Below, one piece after another: positions 1 through 7,006 of a stretch of DNA of 16,457 bases. Below the pieces are notes generated by a model that was not told the DNA's origin, searched no databases, and saw only the letters and a list, made by a program, of their open reading frames with translations. A program made the position numbers and the translations under genes. Within the stretch, counting starts at the first letter, position 1. Each line of letters starts with the position of its first letter. The DNA comes from Boseongicola sp. SB0662_bin_57 (GTDB lineage Bacteria; Pseudomonadota; Alphaproteobacteria; Rhodobacterales; Rhodobacteraceae): NCBI GenBank assembly GCA_009839535.1, contig VXPN01000010.1, positions 1-16,457 on the forward strand, in the 5' to 3' direction.

Positions 1-370
1 AGATCGCGATGTCGATGGCGCTGATAGCGGTCATCCCGATGCCCTTGCGCCCCCACGCATGGCTGCGACGGTACATCTTTTCCCAGACATGGGCGTAGTC
101 GAACGGGTCCTCGCCGATCACCATCGGCGCATACCAATCGTCGATCGCCTTCTTGACCACTGTGGGCGCCAGCGCGGCGTTGCCGATGCCGACGATGCCG
201 TCCTCGACCTCGATCTCGCACGTCAGCCACTGGTGGAAGCGGAAGGACGACATCGCATCGCCGGTGTCCCGCAGCACATCCGAGGCGTTGGTGCAGAAAT
301 TGCCCGTCGGCGGCACGGTCGGGCCGGTCCAGTTCCAGACGCGTGTGCGGACAGACTTGATCTTGCTCAT
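1..370 (-). CDS. Enolase-superfamily (mandelate racemase/muconate lactonizing type) sugar-acid dehydratase, N-terminal part
   Basis: This gene runs off the left edge; about 123 N-terminal residues are present. They start MSKIKSVRTRVWNW and match the capping domain of mandelate racemase/muconate lactonizing enzymes: a first beta-strand, a segment LTCEIEVEDGIVGIGNAA (residues about 49-66), and GRKGIGMTAISAIDIAI at the end, which leads into the usual ALWD segment of the barrel. The Mg-binding and catalytic residues lie beyond the edge. Members most like this dehydrate sugar acids such as L-rhamnonate to 2-keto-3-deoxy acids, but the substrate cannot be read from this part. The ATG lies one base after the tctA stop, with GGAGAG inside the tctA 3' end as ribosome site, so it is translated in the same operon. 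The family call is firm; the dehydratase role is inferred. Confidence 0.85.
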   Translation of the reverse strand, partial: MSKIKSVRTRVWNWTGPTVPPTGNFCTNASDVLRDTGDAMSSFRFHQWLTCEIEVEDGIVGIGNAALAPTVVKKAIDDWYAPMVIGEDPFDYAHVWEKMYRRSHAWGRKGIGMTAISAIDIAI

Positions 371-371
371 G

Positions 372-1871
372 TCACTCTCCGGTCGAATCAAGCGGTGCAC
401 GGCGTTTCACCAAGCGTCCCCAGACCGCGGGGCCGAACAGGGCCAGCGCGGTCAGCACGAGAAACAGCAAGGTGAGCGGACGGGTGAACATCAGCCACCA
501 CTTCTCGTCCAGCATCACCATGGATTGGCCCAAGCGCTGCTCCAGCATTCCGCCCAGGATCAAGCCGATGGCCAGCGGCACGACGGAAAAGCCGTAGCGG
601 CGCATGAAGTAGCCAATGACCCCGGAAACCAACGCGACCCAAACGTCGAACATCGACTGGTCCAGGGCATAGGCGCCGACGATGGAGAACACGAAGACCA
701 CGGGCCACAGCACCTCGACCGGGATCAGGGTCACGCGGGCAAAGATCCTGGCGCCCCGCAGGCCGACAAAGAAGAACAGGAGGTTGACGAGCATCATCGA
801 CCAGAAGATCGCATAGGCAAAGTCAGCCTGCTCGGTGAACATGTTGGGCCCGGGCTGAAGCCCGTGCACCATCAGCCCGGCCAGGATCACCGCCGCCGTG
901 GCCGAGCCGGGAATGCCCAACGCAAGCGTGGGCACCATCGCGCCGCCGGTGGCCGCGTTGTTGGCCGCCTCTGACCCCGCCACGCCTTCGATCGCGCCCT
1001 TGCCGAACAGTTCCGGGTTGCGGGACCAGCGCTTGGCCTCGTTGTACCCGATCATCGACGCCACGGTTGCGCCTTCGGCGGGCAGGATGCCGATGAAGGT
1101 GCCGATGCCCGAGGACCGCAGGATCGCGCGCCAGCTGTCGCGGTAGTCCCGGCGGTCGGGCAGCTCGACCGACTTCATGCGGATCGCCTCGCGCCTGAGG
1201 TGCAGTTTCTCGGACTGCACCAGCAGCTCGGAGATGCCGAACACGCCGATCATGACGGGAACGAAGCCGATGCCTTCATACAGGTGGTACGAGCCGAACG
1301 TGAACCGCTCGACCGTGGTCAGGTTGTCGACCCCGATCATGGCGATCAAGATGCCGAACACGCCCGCGATCAGGTTCTTGATGGCCGAGCCGTCGCCGAT
1401 CGAGGCCAGCATGGACAGGCCAAAGAGGGTCAGCGCGAAATATTCGGGTGGCGAGAAGTGATAGGCCGCGCGCGCCAGAAGCGGTGCGGCCAGCATCAGG
1501 CAGATCACGCTGAAAATGCCGCCAAAGGTCGAGGCCACGACGGCCATGCCCAGGGCACGCCCGGCCTGGCCCTGCTGAGCCAGCGGGTAGCCGTCCAGGC
1601 ATGTGGTCGCGCTGGCCGCAGTGCCTGGCGTGTTTATCAGGATCGCCGTGATCGCGCCGGCAAAGGTCGCCGAGCAGTAGATCGCCGTCATCGTGGCAAT
1701 GGCGGGTACCGGCTCCATTGTCAGCGTGAACGGCAGCAGCAACGCCGCCCCGGTCGTCGCGTTCAGGCCAGGCAGCGCGCCGATGATCACGCCGCCGATG
1801 GTCGCGCAGAAAATCAGCAACAGCAGATGTAGGTCGAACAGGGAAGCCAGTCCGTGGATCAGCGCATCCAT
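372..1871 (-). CDS. tctA: Tripartite tricarboxylate transporter large membrane subunit (TctA family)
   Basis: The 499-residue, very hydrophobic protein has the usual TctA length and about 11-12 predicted membrane segments. The family hallmarks are clear: GALPGLNATTGAALLLP at residues 31-47, INTPGTAAS near 79-87, and in the second half GILPAEGATVASMIGYNEAK (261-280) followed by GSEAANNAATGGAMVP (299-314). The two similar halves fit the internal duplication of the family. TctA forms the ion-driven channel that takes substrate from the periplasmic TctC protein. Transported solutes in the family include citrate, other carboxylates and sugar acids. The downstream dehydratase suggests a sugar acid here, which is inference. 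The ATG at 1871 is four bases past the tctB stop, with GGGTGAG upstream, so the genes are co-translated. Confidence 0.95.
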   Translation of the reverse strand: MDALIHGLASLFDLHLLLLIFCATIGGVIIGALPGLNATTGAALLLPFTLTMEPVPAIATMTAIYCSATFAGAITAILINTPGTAASATTCLDGYPLAQQGQAGRALGMAVVASTFGGIFSVICLMLAAPLLARAAYHFSPPEYFALTLFGLSMLASIGDGSAIKNLIAGVFGILIAMIGVDNLTTVERFTFGSYHLYEGIGFVPVMIGVFGISELLVQSEKLHLRREAIRMKSVELPDRRDYRDSWRAILRSSGIGTFIGILPAEGATVASMIGYNEAKRWSRNPELFGKGAIEGVAGSEAANNAATGGAMVPTLALGIPGSATAAVILAGLMVHGLQPGPNMFTEQADFAYAIFWSMMLVNLLFFFVGLRGARIFARVTLIPVEVLWPVVFVFSIVGAYALDQSMFDVWVALVSGVIGYFMRRYGFSVVPLAIGLILGGMLEQRLGQSMVMLDEKWWLMFTRPLTLLFLVLTALALFGPAVWGRLVKRRAPLDSTGE

Positions 1872-1875
1872 GGGC

Positions 1876-2355
1876 TCACCCGTACCAAAGACTGGTCAGC
1901 AACCCGCGCGGGAAGCGGATTTCGAAGACCTGGTCGAACGTGAAGAAGATCGCTGCGGGCACCAGCAGCCCGACAAGGACCAGGATCGGGGCCCTCCGTT
2001 CGCCCCAGAACAGCGCCAGCACCGTGGCAAACACCGCCAGGGCCAGGAAGAAGTCAATGCTCGTCAGCGCCGCGAACCCGGCAAACAGCGCGATCGTGCC
2101 AACGGTGCTGCCCATGAGTCTGTCGCGGACGCGGACCGGGTCCTTCCAGACCATCAGAAGCGTCAGAAAGACCAGCAGCAGCAGCAGGAGTTGCGGAAAG
2201 TCAGAGGGCTGGATGCCGCGTTTCAGGATCGGCGGCATCTTCTTGAAGGTCGTGCTCACCCAAAATGTCGCCCCGCAAAAGGTCAGGATCAGGACCGGGA
2301 TCAGCCAGCGTTCGCACTGGCCCAGCAGCTTGGGTTTCTCGGTCGGCGGAGTCAT
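1876..2355 (-). CDS. tctB: Tripartite tricarboxylate transporter small membrane subunit (TctB family)
   Basis: This is a small membrane protein of about 159 residues with four hydrophobic segments: WLIPVLILTFCGATFWV near the N-terminus, QLLLLLLVFLTLLMVW, a central GTIALFAGFAALTSIDFFLALAVFATVLALF stretch that probably makes a hairpin pair, and APILVLVGLLVPAAIFFTF. Size, topology and position between tctC and tctA identify it as TctB, the poorly conserved accessory subunit. I placed the start at the ATG of MTPPTEKPK because the 29 residues before it do not look like protein of this family. The open frame continues to an ATG at 2442, only 16 bases after the tctC stop, and neither start has a strong ribosome site. 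The start is therefore uncertain. Confidence 0.85.
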   Translation of the reverse strand: MTPPTEKPKLLGQCERWLIPVLILTFCGATFWVSTTFKKMPPILKRGIQPSDFPQLLLLLLVFLTLLMVWKDPVRVRDRLMGSTVGTIALFAGFAALTSIDFFLALAVFATVLALFWGERRAPILVLVGLLVPAAIFFTFDQVFEIRFPRGLLTSLWYG

Positions 2356-2458
2356 GGAATCGAATCTGGCAGGCAAAGCGGCAGGCCCGAAGACGGGCGT
2401 GTGGGCGGGATACATGCGATGCGGCAAGGACAGGCGCCACATCGCATGTCGAGCAGGT

Positions 2459-3427
2459 CTACTCGATGAAGCCCAGCTCTTTCAGAGCGGCGGCCATCTC
2501 GTTCACCGTGGTCTGGATCTGCGGACCCCAAACGTCCGATCCCGCAACCGAGGTGCTGTCCAGGCCGACCGACGTCAGGAAGCCCTGGTAGACCGTGTGG
2601 CTCATGGCCTTGAGCAGCGCGGCCTCGATCTTCTCCGCAATTTCCGGCGGCGTGTCGGCATGCACGGCAAAGCCGCGCACGGTCGAGAAGCTGACCGGAA
2701 TGCCCAGTTCCTTTGCGGTTGGAACGTCGCCGATCTTGGCCATTCGCTCGTCTGCCAGAACGACGGTCGGGCAGATCTCGCCTGCCTCGATTTGCGCGCC
2801 GGCTTCGGCCAGGTTCAAGACGCCCGCGTCCACTGCGCCCGCAACCAGCTGCGTGGCAAGCTCCGCGCCACCGTCAAAGGGCAGCATCTTGGGTGTCATC
2901 ATTCCGCCCTTCAGCGTGAACATGAAGGCGGAAACGTCGTCGATGTTGCCCAGATGCGTCACGCCATAGGTGATCGGGGCCTCCTTCTGCTTGGCCACGA
3001 AGTCCTCGGCGCTCTCGTAGGCGCCGCACTTGGTCATCAGGATCTGCGGGTCATCCGTGCCGCGGGCGATCGGGCGCAGTTCGTCGATCGTCATGCCGCC
3101 CTGGCCCTTGGCCATCACGGCCGCATGGCCGACCGTGAAGGTCAGGATGGTGTAGCCGTCTGCCGGAACGGTCTTGTAGTATTCCAGCGCCGCGGCCCCG
3201 CCGCCGCCTCTCTTGTTGACAACCACCATGTCCTGGCCAAGTTCGCGACGCGCGCGCAGCATCATCATGCGCGTCGTAACGTCCGTGCCTCCGCCGTTGC
3301 CGGCGTGAGTGACAACCTCGATTGTCTTGCTCGGATACTCGTCCGCACTCGCGATGCCTCCAGCCACCATTGCCGCCGATGCAAGAATCGCGGCCGCGCC
3401 CAGCTTTGCTCCGAAAGAAATCTTCAT
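2459..3427 (-). CDS. tctC: Tripartite tricarboxylate transporter periplasmic substrate-binding protein (TctC/Bug family)
   Basis: The 322-residue protein begins with a Sec signal peptide: charged MKISFGAK, a hydrophobic run to about residue 25, and an A-S-A site with cleavage predicted after residue 28. The mature start DEYPSKTIEVVTHAGNGGGTDVTTR carries the glycine-rich P-loop-like turn that binds the ligand carboxylate in Bug proteins. The rest has the expected two-lobe length. It captures the solute in the periplasm and delivers it to TctA/TctB. It is the first gene of the unit, with AGGGAG six bases before the ATG and a promoter further up. Ligand identity cannot be read from sequence. Confidence 0.93.
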   Translation of the reverse strand: MKISFGAKLGAAAILASAAMVAGGIASADEYPSKTIEVVTHAGNGGGTDVTTRMMMLRARRELGQDMVVVNKRGGGGAAALEYYKTVPADGYTILTFTVGHAAVMAKGQGGMTIDELRPIARGTDDPQILMTKCGAYESAEDFVAKQKEAPITYGVTHLGNIDDVSAFMFTLKGGMMTPKMLPFDGGAELATQLVAGAVDAGVLNLAEAGAQIEAGEICPTVVLADERMAKIGDVPTAKELGIPVSFSTVRGFAVHADTPPEIAEKIEAALLKAMSHTVYQGFLTSVGLDSTSVAGSDVWGPQIQTTVNEMAAALKELGFIE

Positions 3428-3452
3428 GGTTTGCTCCCTAGGATCGTTTCAA

Positions 3453-3469
3453 GGATCAGTCATTGATCC
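3453..3469. promoter_or_regulatory. 17-bp inverted repeat, likely operator of the tct operon
   Basis: GGATCA-gtcat-TGATCC is a perfect 6-5-6 inverted repeat lying between the predicted -10 box (3478-3483) and the tctC ATG, at about the transcription start. A third GGATC copy lies at 3441-3445, twelve bases away. This position and symmetry suit a repressor site. The regulator is not in the window. Confidence 0.45.
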
Positions 3470-3477
3470 ATTCACAT

Positions 3478-3507
3478 TTTGTATGCCAAATGCCAAATAT
3501 GAGTCAA
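3478..3507 (-). promoter_or_regulatory. Sigma-70-type promoter of the tctCBA operon
   Basis: On the minus strand TTGACT (3502-3507) is followed after 18 bases by TACAAA (3478-3483), in the most AT-rich patch upstream of tctC. The spacer contains the tandem heptamer TGCCAAA twice (3484-3490 and 3491-3497, plus-strand reading). The tctC start lies about 50 bases downstream. Confidence 0.5.
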
Positions 3508-3907
3508 CTCCGCCTTTCGGAGGCGACGGCCGGTTTGCTCAAGCTGGATGGCGCCGGATTCCGGCCCCGTGCAGGCGCCCGAGATCCTCTTCCTGCTCGG
3601 AGCCGCCAGGTCCTGGCGCGGGTTTCTCCGCACTTGGGCCCATGACCGGCCGTTCGGCCGCTCGCGTTCGTCTCTGCCGCCCGCTGAAGACGGCCGGACT
3701 TCCCTGATCTCTTGCCGTGTTGGCAGATCCCCGGCCGCATGCCGGTGGAATCCATATGGTGGACGTGGACGTCGAAACACCCTGTCCGGCACGGTCTGGA
3801 CCGACTCATCGAGAATGGCGTCGAATGGCTTCTCCTTGAAGCCACCCGTCTTCCGGGCAGACGCCGGAACCAGAGCACCAGACGACTACGCTGGCCGAGA
3901 GGGAAGC
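3508..3907. other. Gene-free stretch between the tct operon and the ABC ATPase gene
   Basis: About 400 bases hold no reading frame with a ribosome site, recognisable family or convincing codon pattern. Several overlapping open frames exist on both strands, as expected in GC-rich DNA. A minus-strand frame around 3790-3880 gives protein-like text (GFKEKPFDAILDESVQTV) but loses that character further down. This could be a decayed gene remnant or chance. Confidence 0.4.
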
Positions 3908-3960
3908 AATTGATCGAGTCCGGGCATCGCCCACGTACATGCGCGTCAACGCGATCAATT
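3908..3960 (-). terminator. Nested inverted repeats at the 3' end of the ABC ATPase gene
   Basis: Outer arms AATTGATCG (3908-3916) and CGATCAATT (3952-3960) are perfect 9-base complements that include the ATPase stop codon. Between them lie two small stems: GGGC-atc-GCCC (3922-3932) and CGCG-tcaa-CGCG (3942-3953, sharing two bases with the outer arm). The RNA could fold as a three-way junction. No U-run follows, so intrinsic termination is uncertain; a 3'-end stabiliser is equally possible. Confidence 0.35.
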
Positions 3961-5022
3961 CAGCCGGTTGCCTGTTTCGACGTCGAACAGGTGGACCCGG
4001 GCGGGATCAGGAGCCAGGAAGATCGGCTGACCCGGGACAAGCGAATGCCTTTCGCGAAATACCGCGACAATCTCCTCTGCCTCGGTTCTGGCCACAACGT
4101 GGGTCTCGGAACCAGTGGGTTCAACCACGGAGACCGTTGCCGGCAACCCGTCTTCAGCAAGCGACAGGTGTTCTGGCCTGATGCCCAGTTTCACTTTGGT
4201 TCCATCGATCAAGTCCAAGCCATCCGCCGTCGGAACGACTTGCCCGTTCGTCTCGACCTCGATCTCCGTCCGTTCGCCGATCCTGACGGCGCCATCCAGG
4301 AGGTTCATTGACGGTGACCCGATGAATTCCGCGACAAAGCGGTTGGCCGGTCTGTCATAAAGCTCCAGCGGCGCACCAATCTGGCGGATATGGCCGTTCT
4401 CCATGACCACGATACGATCGGCCATGGTCATGGCCTCGATCTGGTCGTGCGTCACGTAGACGGTCGTCGTCTTGAGGCGCTGGTGCAGTTCGCGAATCTC
4501 GGCACGCATCTGGACGCGGAGCTTCGCATCCAGGTTTGAAAGCGGTTCGTCGAAAAGAAACACTTGCGGGTCGCGGACAATTGCGCGCCCCATGGCCACG
4601 CGTTGCCGCTGCCCTCCCGAAAGCGAACGGGGATAACGATCGAGATAGGGCGTAAGGCCCAGGACTTCGGCCGCCTGGGTCACGCGGCGATCGATCTCGG
4701 CCTTTTGCATGTGCCGCATGCGAAGCGCGAAGGCCATGTTCGATCGAACCGTCTTGTGCGGGTAGAGTGCGTAGTTCTGGAAGACCATGGCGATGTCGCG
4801 GCCCGCAGGCGGCACGCTGTTCACCACGCGGTCACCTATCGCGATCGTGCCCGACGTGATGCTCTCCAGCCCGGCGATCATCCGCAGGAGAGTGGATTTC
4901 CCGCAGCCGGAAGGCCCTACCAGGACAACGAATTCGCCGTCCGGAATCGTGAAATCCATGCCATGGATCACTTCGACGGAGCCATAAGCCTTCCGCACGT
5001 CGCGGATTCGAACTTCAGTCAT
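3955..5022 (-). CDS. Sugar ABC transporter ATP-binding protein (UgpC/MalK/MsmK type)
   Basis: The 355-residue protein carries all ABC ATPase motifs: Walker A GPSGCGKST (36-44), Q-loop VFQNYALYP (80-88), signature LSGGQRQ (134-140), Walker B VFLFDEP (154-160), D-loop NLDAK and the switch histidine in THDQ (191-194). The C-terminal 115 residues are the OB/TOBE regulatory domain typical of CUT1 sugar and polyol importers, with IRPEH. It energises the permease pair encoded at 7007-9029. I chose the ATG at 5022 because an excellent ribosome site (AAAGGAGG) lies just before it; an upstream in-frame ATG at 5049 lacks one. It is transcribed alone, divergently from the binding protein, which is less common than having all subunits in one operon. 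Confidence 0.93.
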   Translation of the reverse strand: MTEVRIRDVRKAYGSVEVIHGMDFTIPDGEFVVLVGPSGCGKSTLLRMIAGLESITSGTIAIGDRVVNSVPPAGRDIAMVFQNYALYPHKTVRSNMAFALRMRHMQKAEIDRRVTQAAEVLGLTPYLDRYPRSLSGGQRQRVAMGRAIVRDPQVFLFDEPLSNLDAKLRVQMRAEIRELHQRLKTTTVYVTHDQIEAMTMADRIVVMENGHIRQIGAPLELYDRPANRFVAEFIGSPSMNLLDGAVRIGERTEIEVETNGQVVPTADGLDLIDGTKVKLGIRPEHLSLAEDGLPATVSVVEPTGSETHVVARTEAEEIVAVFRERHSLVPGQPIFLAPDPARVHLFDVETGNRLN

Positions 5023-5025
5023 GGG

Positions 5026-5033
5026 CCTCCTTT
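5026..5033 (-). promoter_or_regulatory. Strong ribosome binding site deciding the ATPase start
   Basis: AAAGGAGG on the minus strand, three bases before the ATG at 5022, is nearly perfectly complementary to the 16S 3' end. It supports the shorter start over the ATG at 5049, which lies upstream of it. Confidence 0.75.
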
Positions 5034-5107
5034 CCTGAATGCCGGCCACGATAGTGCAGGGAATTCAATTCTGTCCATCGCTACTTCGCGAACGCCTGCC
5101 GCCGCGC

Positions 5108-5142
5108 TTGACAGCATCGGATGACTTGGTGTCCACTCCAAG
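5108..5142 (+). promoter_or_regulatory. Candidate promoter and operator of the sugar-binding-protein operon
   Basis: In the 244-bp divergent region a perfect TTGACA stands at 5108-5113. The best -10 at normal spacing is weak (TCCACT, 5132-5137). An inverted repeat CTTGG-tgtccact-CCAAG (5125-5142) overlaps that -10 position, as expected for a repressor site. The 8-bp palindrome CAAGCTTG (5139-5146) follows. A promoter for the leftward ATPase gene must also lie in this region, but I cannot place it with confidence. Confidence 0.3.
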
Positions 5143-5266
5143 CTTGAAAGGGCCAAATGCGTGTTCCGGGAGGTGTCACGACGAATTGGCAACGAGAACG
5201 CCTTCGAAGCTCCGGCCGGGATCCCGTTCGATGCCGGCAATTTCTGCAAAATAGAAAGGGAAGGAA

Positions 5267-6916
5267 ATGAAAACAAGTGTTTACAACTACATGAAACGCG
5301 CCGGAAAGATGCAGCGCCGCGACGTGCTCAAGGGCCTCGGCGCCACAGGCACGATGGCGGCATTTTCGGGCGTCTCGACCGGAGCAAGCGTGCGCCCGGG
5401 CTGGGCGGCGTCGCATGACAGCTTGCGCGCGGACATCCTGAAGATACCCGGAGTGGGCATGGGATCGCCCACTGACTCGGACTGGCAGAAGGTCGGAGAA
5501 ATGTGTCTCGGCCCGATCAAGGAGGTCGTCAGCGAAGGCGAGTTTGCGGGCGTCGAACTGACCTTCATGGGCCTCAACAACCAGAACCTTCACAACTTCC
5601 TGTTCCGTGGGTTCCTGAAGCCTTGGGAAGCCTATACGGGGGCGACGATCAACTGGATCGACCTTGCGCAGGCGGACTACAACGCGCGACTTCAGCAATC
5701 GATCGCGACCGGCACGGTGGACTTCGACATCATCGAGATGGGCGCACCTTTCGAAGGGGACGTTCTGGGCAGGGGCATGGCTTCGGTCATGCCTGACTGG
5801 GTCAAGGACGTCATCGACATGGAAGACTACGTGGGCTACCTGAAGGCGCCTGTCGGCACCTGGGACGGCAAGACCTACAGGATCTCGATCGACGGCGACT
5901 GCCACACGTTCGCCTACCGGACCGACTACTTCGGGGAGGGATCGGTCACCGGGCGCGACGTGCCGGCGACCTGGCAGGAAATCAATGAAATCTCCAAGGA
6001 ACTCAGGGGCAAGACCGACCCGCTGACCGGGCTGGACGCCCATGGCTACCTTGATCCCCTCAAGGGCTGGGGCGGATTCGGCTTCTATTTCCTTGAGAAC
6101 CGCGCAGCAGCCTATGCCAAGCATCCGAACGATCCGGCATGGCTCTTCGATCCCGACACGATGAAACCCAGGGTCAACAACCCGGCCTGGGTCCAGGCGA
6201 TCCAGGACGTTCTCGACCTGATCGAGGCGGATGCCTACCCGGCGGACCAGATCAACGCCGACCCGGGCACCACCGCGTTCCAGCAGTTTCTTGCCGGCAC
6301 CGGCTCGATGCTCATGTGGTGGGGTGACGTGGGCTCGAATGCGCGCACTTCGGACACCTCCGTCGTGGGTGACGTGGTGGGCTTCGGCATCAACCCGGCC
6401 TCTGACCGCGTCTACAACGCGGCCGCAGGAGCGTGGGAAGACACCATGAACGAAGCGCCCAACATGGCCTACATCGGCTGGGGCGTGTACGTCATGGCAA
6501 CGGTCGACAGTGACTCGAAGAGACAGAAGGCGGCCTGGTCGGCGGCGGCGCACCTCGGGGGCAAGGATCTCTCGCTTTGGGCCTCGGCATATCCGTCCGG
6601 ATTCCAGCCCTACCGGAACAGTCACTTCAACTACGACGAGTGGGAAGAGGCAGGCTACGACCGCGCATTCATCGAAGACTACCTCGGCTCCAACGCGGAC
6701 AGCTACAACCACCCGAACGCCGCCATTGAACCCCGCATCCCGGGCATCTTCCAGTACTACTCGGTCGCGGAAGACGAACTGGCCAAGGGCTTTGCGGGCC
6801 AGTACGGTTCCGCCCAGGAAACGGCCGACGCCATCGCCGCAGCCTGGGAGAACATCACTGACCAGATCGGGCGCGACCAGCAGATCGCGCTCTACAGGGC
6901 CTCGCTTGGGCTCTGA
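5267..6916 (+). CDS. ABC transporter extracellular sugar-binding protein, Tat-exported
   Basis: The 549-residue protein starts with a twin-arginine signal: QRRDVLKG at residues 16-23, then a weakly hydrophobic alanine/glycine stretch and a probable cleavage site near GWAA (45-48). This predicts folded export to the periplasm by the Tat system. The remainder resembles family 1 solute-binding proteins: a strand GVELTFMGL, then KPWEAYTGATINWIDLAQADYNARLQQS-like hinge text, and aromatic patches (WGGFGFYF, MWWGDVG, WGVYVMA) suited to stacking against sugar rings. It is over 100 residues longer than the usual 400-430 of this family. It sits upstream of two CUT1 permease genes, so it is the receptor of that importer. 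The ATG at 5267 follows GGGAAGGA. The ligand is not determinable from sequence; a monosaccharide, polyol or glycoside fits the catabolic operon opposite. Confidence 0.9.
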   Translation: MKTSVYNYMKRAGKMQRRDVLKGLGATGTMAAFSGVSTGASVRPGWAASHDSLRADILKIPGVGMGSPTDSDWQKVGEMCLGPIKEVVSEGEFAGVELTFMGLNNQNLHNFLFRGFLKPWEAYTGATINWIDLAQADYNARLQQSIATGTVDFDIIEMGAPFEGDVLGRGMASVMPDWVKDVIDMEDYVGYLKAPVGTWDGKTYRISIDGDCHTFAYRTDYFGEGSVTGRDVPATWQEINEISKELRGKTDPLTGLDAHGYLDPLKGWGGFGFYFLENRAAAYAKHPNDPAWLFDPDTMKPRVNNPAWVQAIQDVLDLIEADAYPADQINADPGTTAFQQFLAGTGSMLMWWGDVGSNARTSDTSVVGDVVGFGINPASDRVYNAAAGAWEDTMNEAPNMAYIGWGVYVMATVDSDSKRQKAAWSAAAHLGGKDLSLWASAYPSGFQPYRNSHFNYDEWEEAGYDRAFIEDYLGSNADSYNHPNAAIEPRIPGIFQYYSVAEDELAKGFAGQYGSAQETADAIAAAWENITDQIGRDQQIALYRASLGL

Positions 6917-6926
6917 TCCGGGTCGC

Positions 6927-6942
6927 GCCGCGCTTTCGCGGC
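6927..6942 (+). other. Small hairpin just after the binding-protein gene
   Basis: GCCGCG-cttt-CGCGGC is a perfect 6-bp stem with a 4-base loop, ten bases after the stop codon. No U-run follows. Together with the next hairpin it could protect the upstream message from 3' exonucleases. Confidence 0.5.
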
Positions 6943-6953
6943 AACCGCTGCTT

Positions 6954-6983
6954 CCCGGGGGGCTTCAAGATCGGCCCCCCGGG
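6954..6983 (+). terminator. Very stable intercistronic hairpin between binding-protein and permease genes
   Basis: CCCGGGGGGC (6954-6963) and GCCCCCCGGG (6974-6983) form a perfect 10-bp all-GC stem with a 10-base loop. It is followed by TTCTCC, not a U-run, so it probably acts as a partial terminator or RNA-stability element. Such elements let the binding protein be made in excess over the permeases, as with malE relative to malF. The next ATG is 23 bases downstream. Confidence 0.6.
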
Positions 6984-7006
6984 TTCTCCACCAAGAGCCG
7001 GAACGC

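Noticed and set aside
1940..3466. 508-residue plus-strand open frame opposite tctB/tctC
   Set aside because: It is antisense to two clear transporter genes, has no family resemblance and arises from GC-rich codon structure of the opposite strand.
3504..3878. Overlapping minus-strand frames, one containing GDLPTRQEIREV, which resembles a GntR regulator helix-turn-helix start
   Set aside because: The resemblance is limited to about ten residues, with no following recognition helix or ligand domain in any frame.
5081..6712. 543-residue minus-strand open frame opposite the sugar-binding protein
   Set aside because: It mirrors the codon pattern of the real plus-strand gene, is rich in Arg/Val/His, has no recognisable domain and runs across the divergent promoter region.
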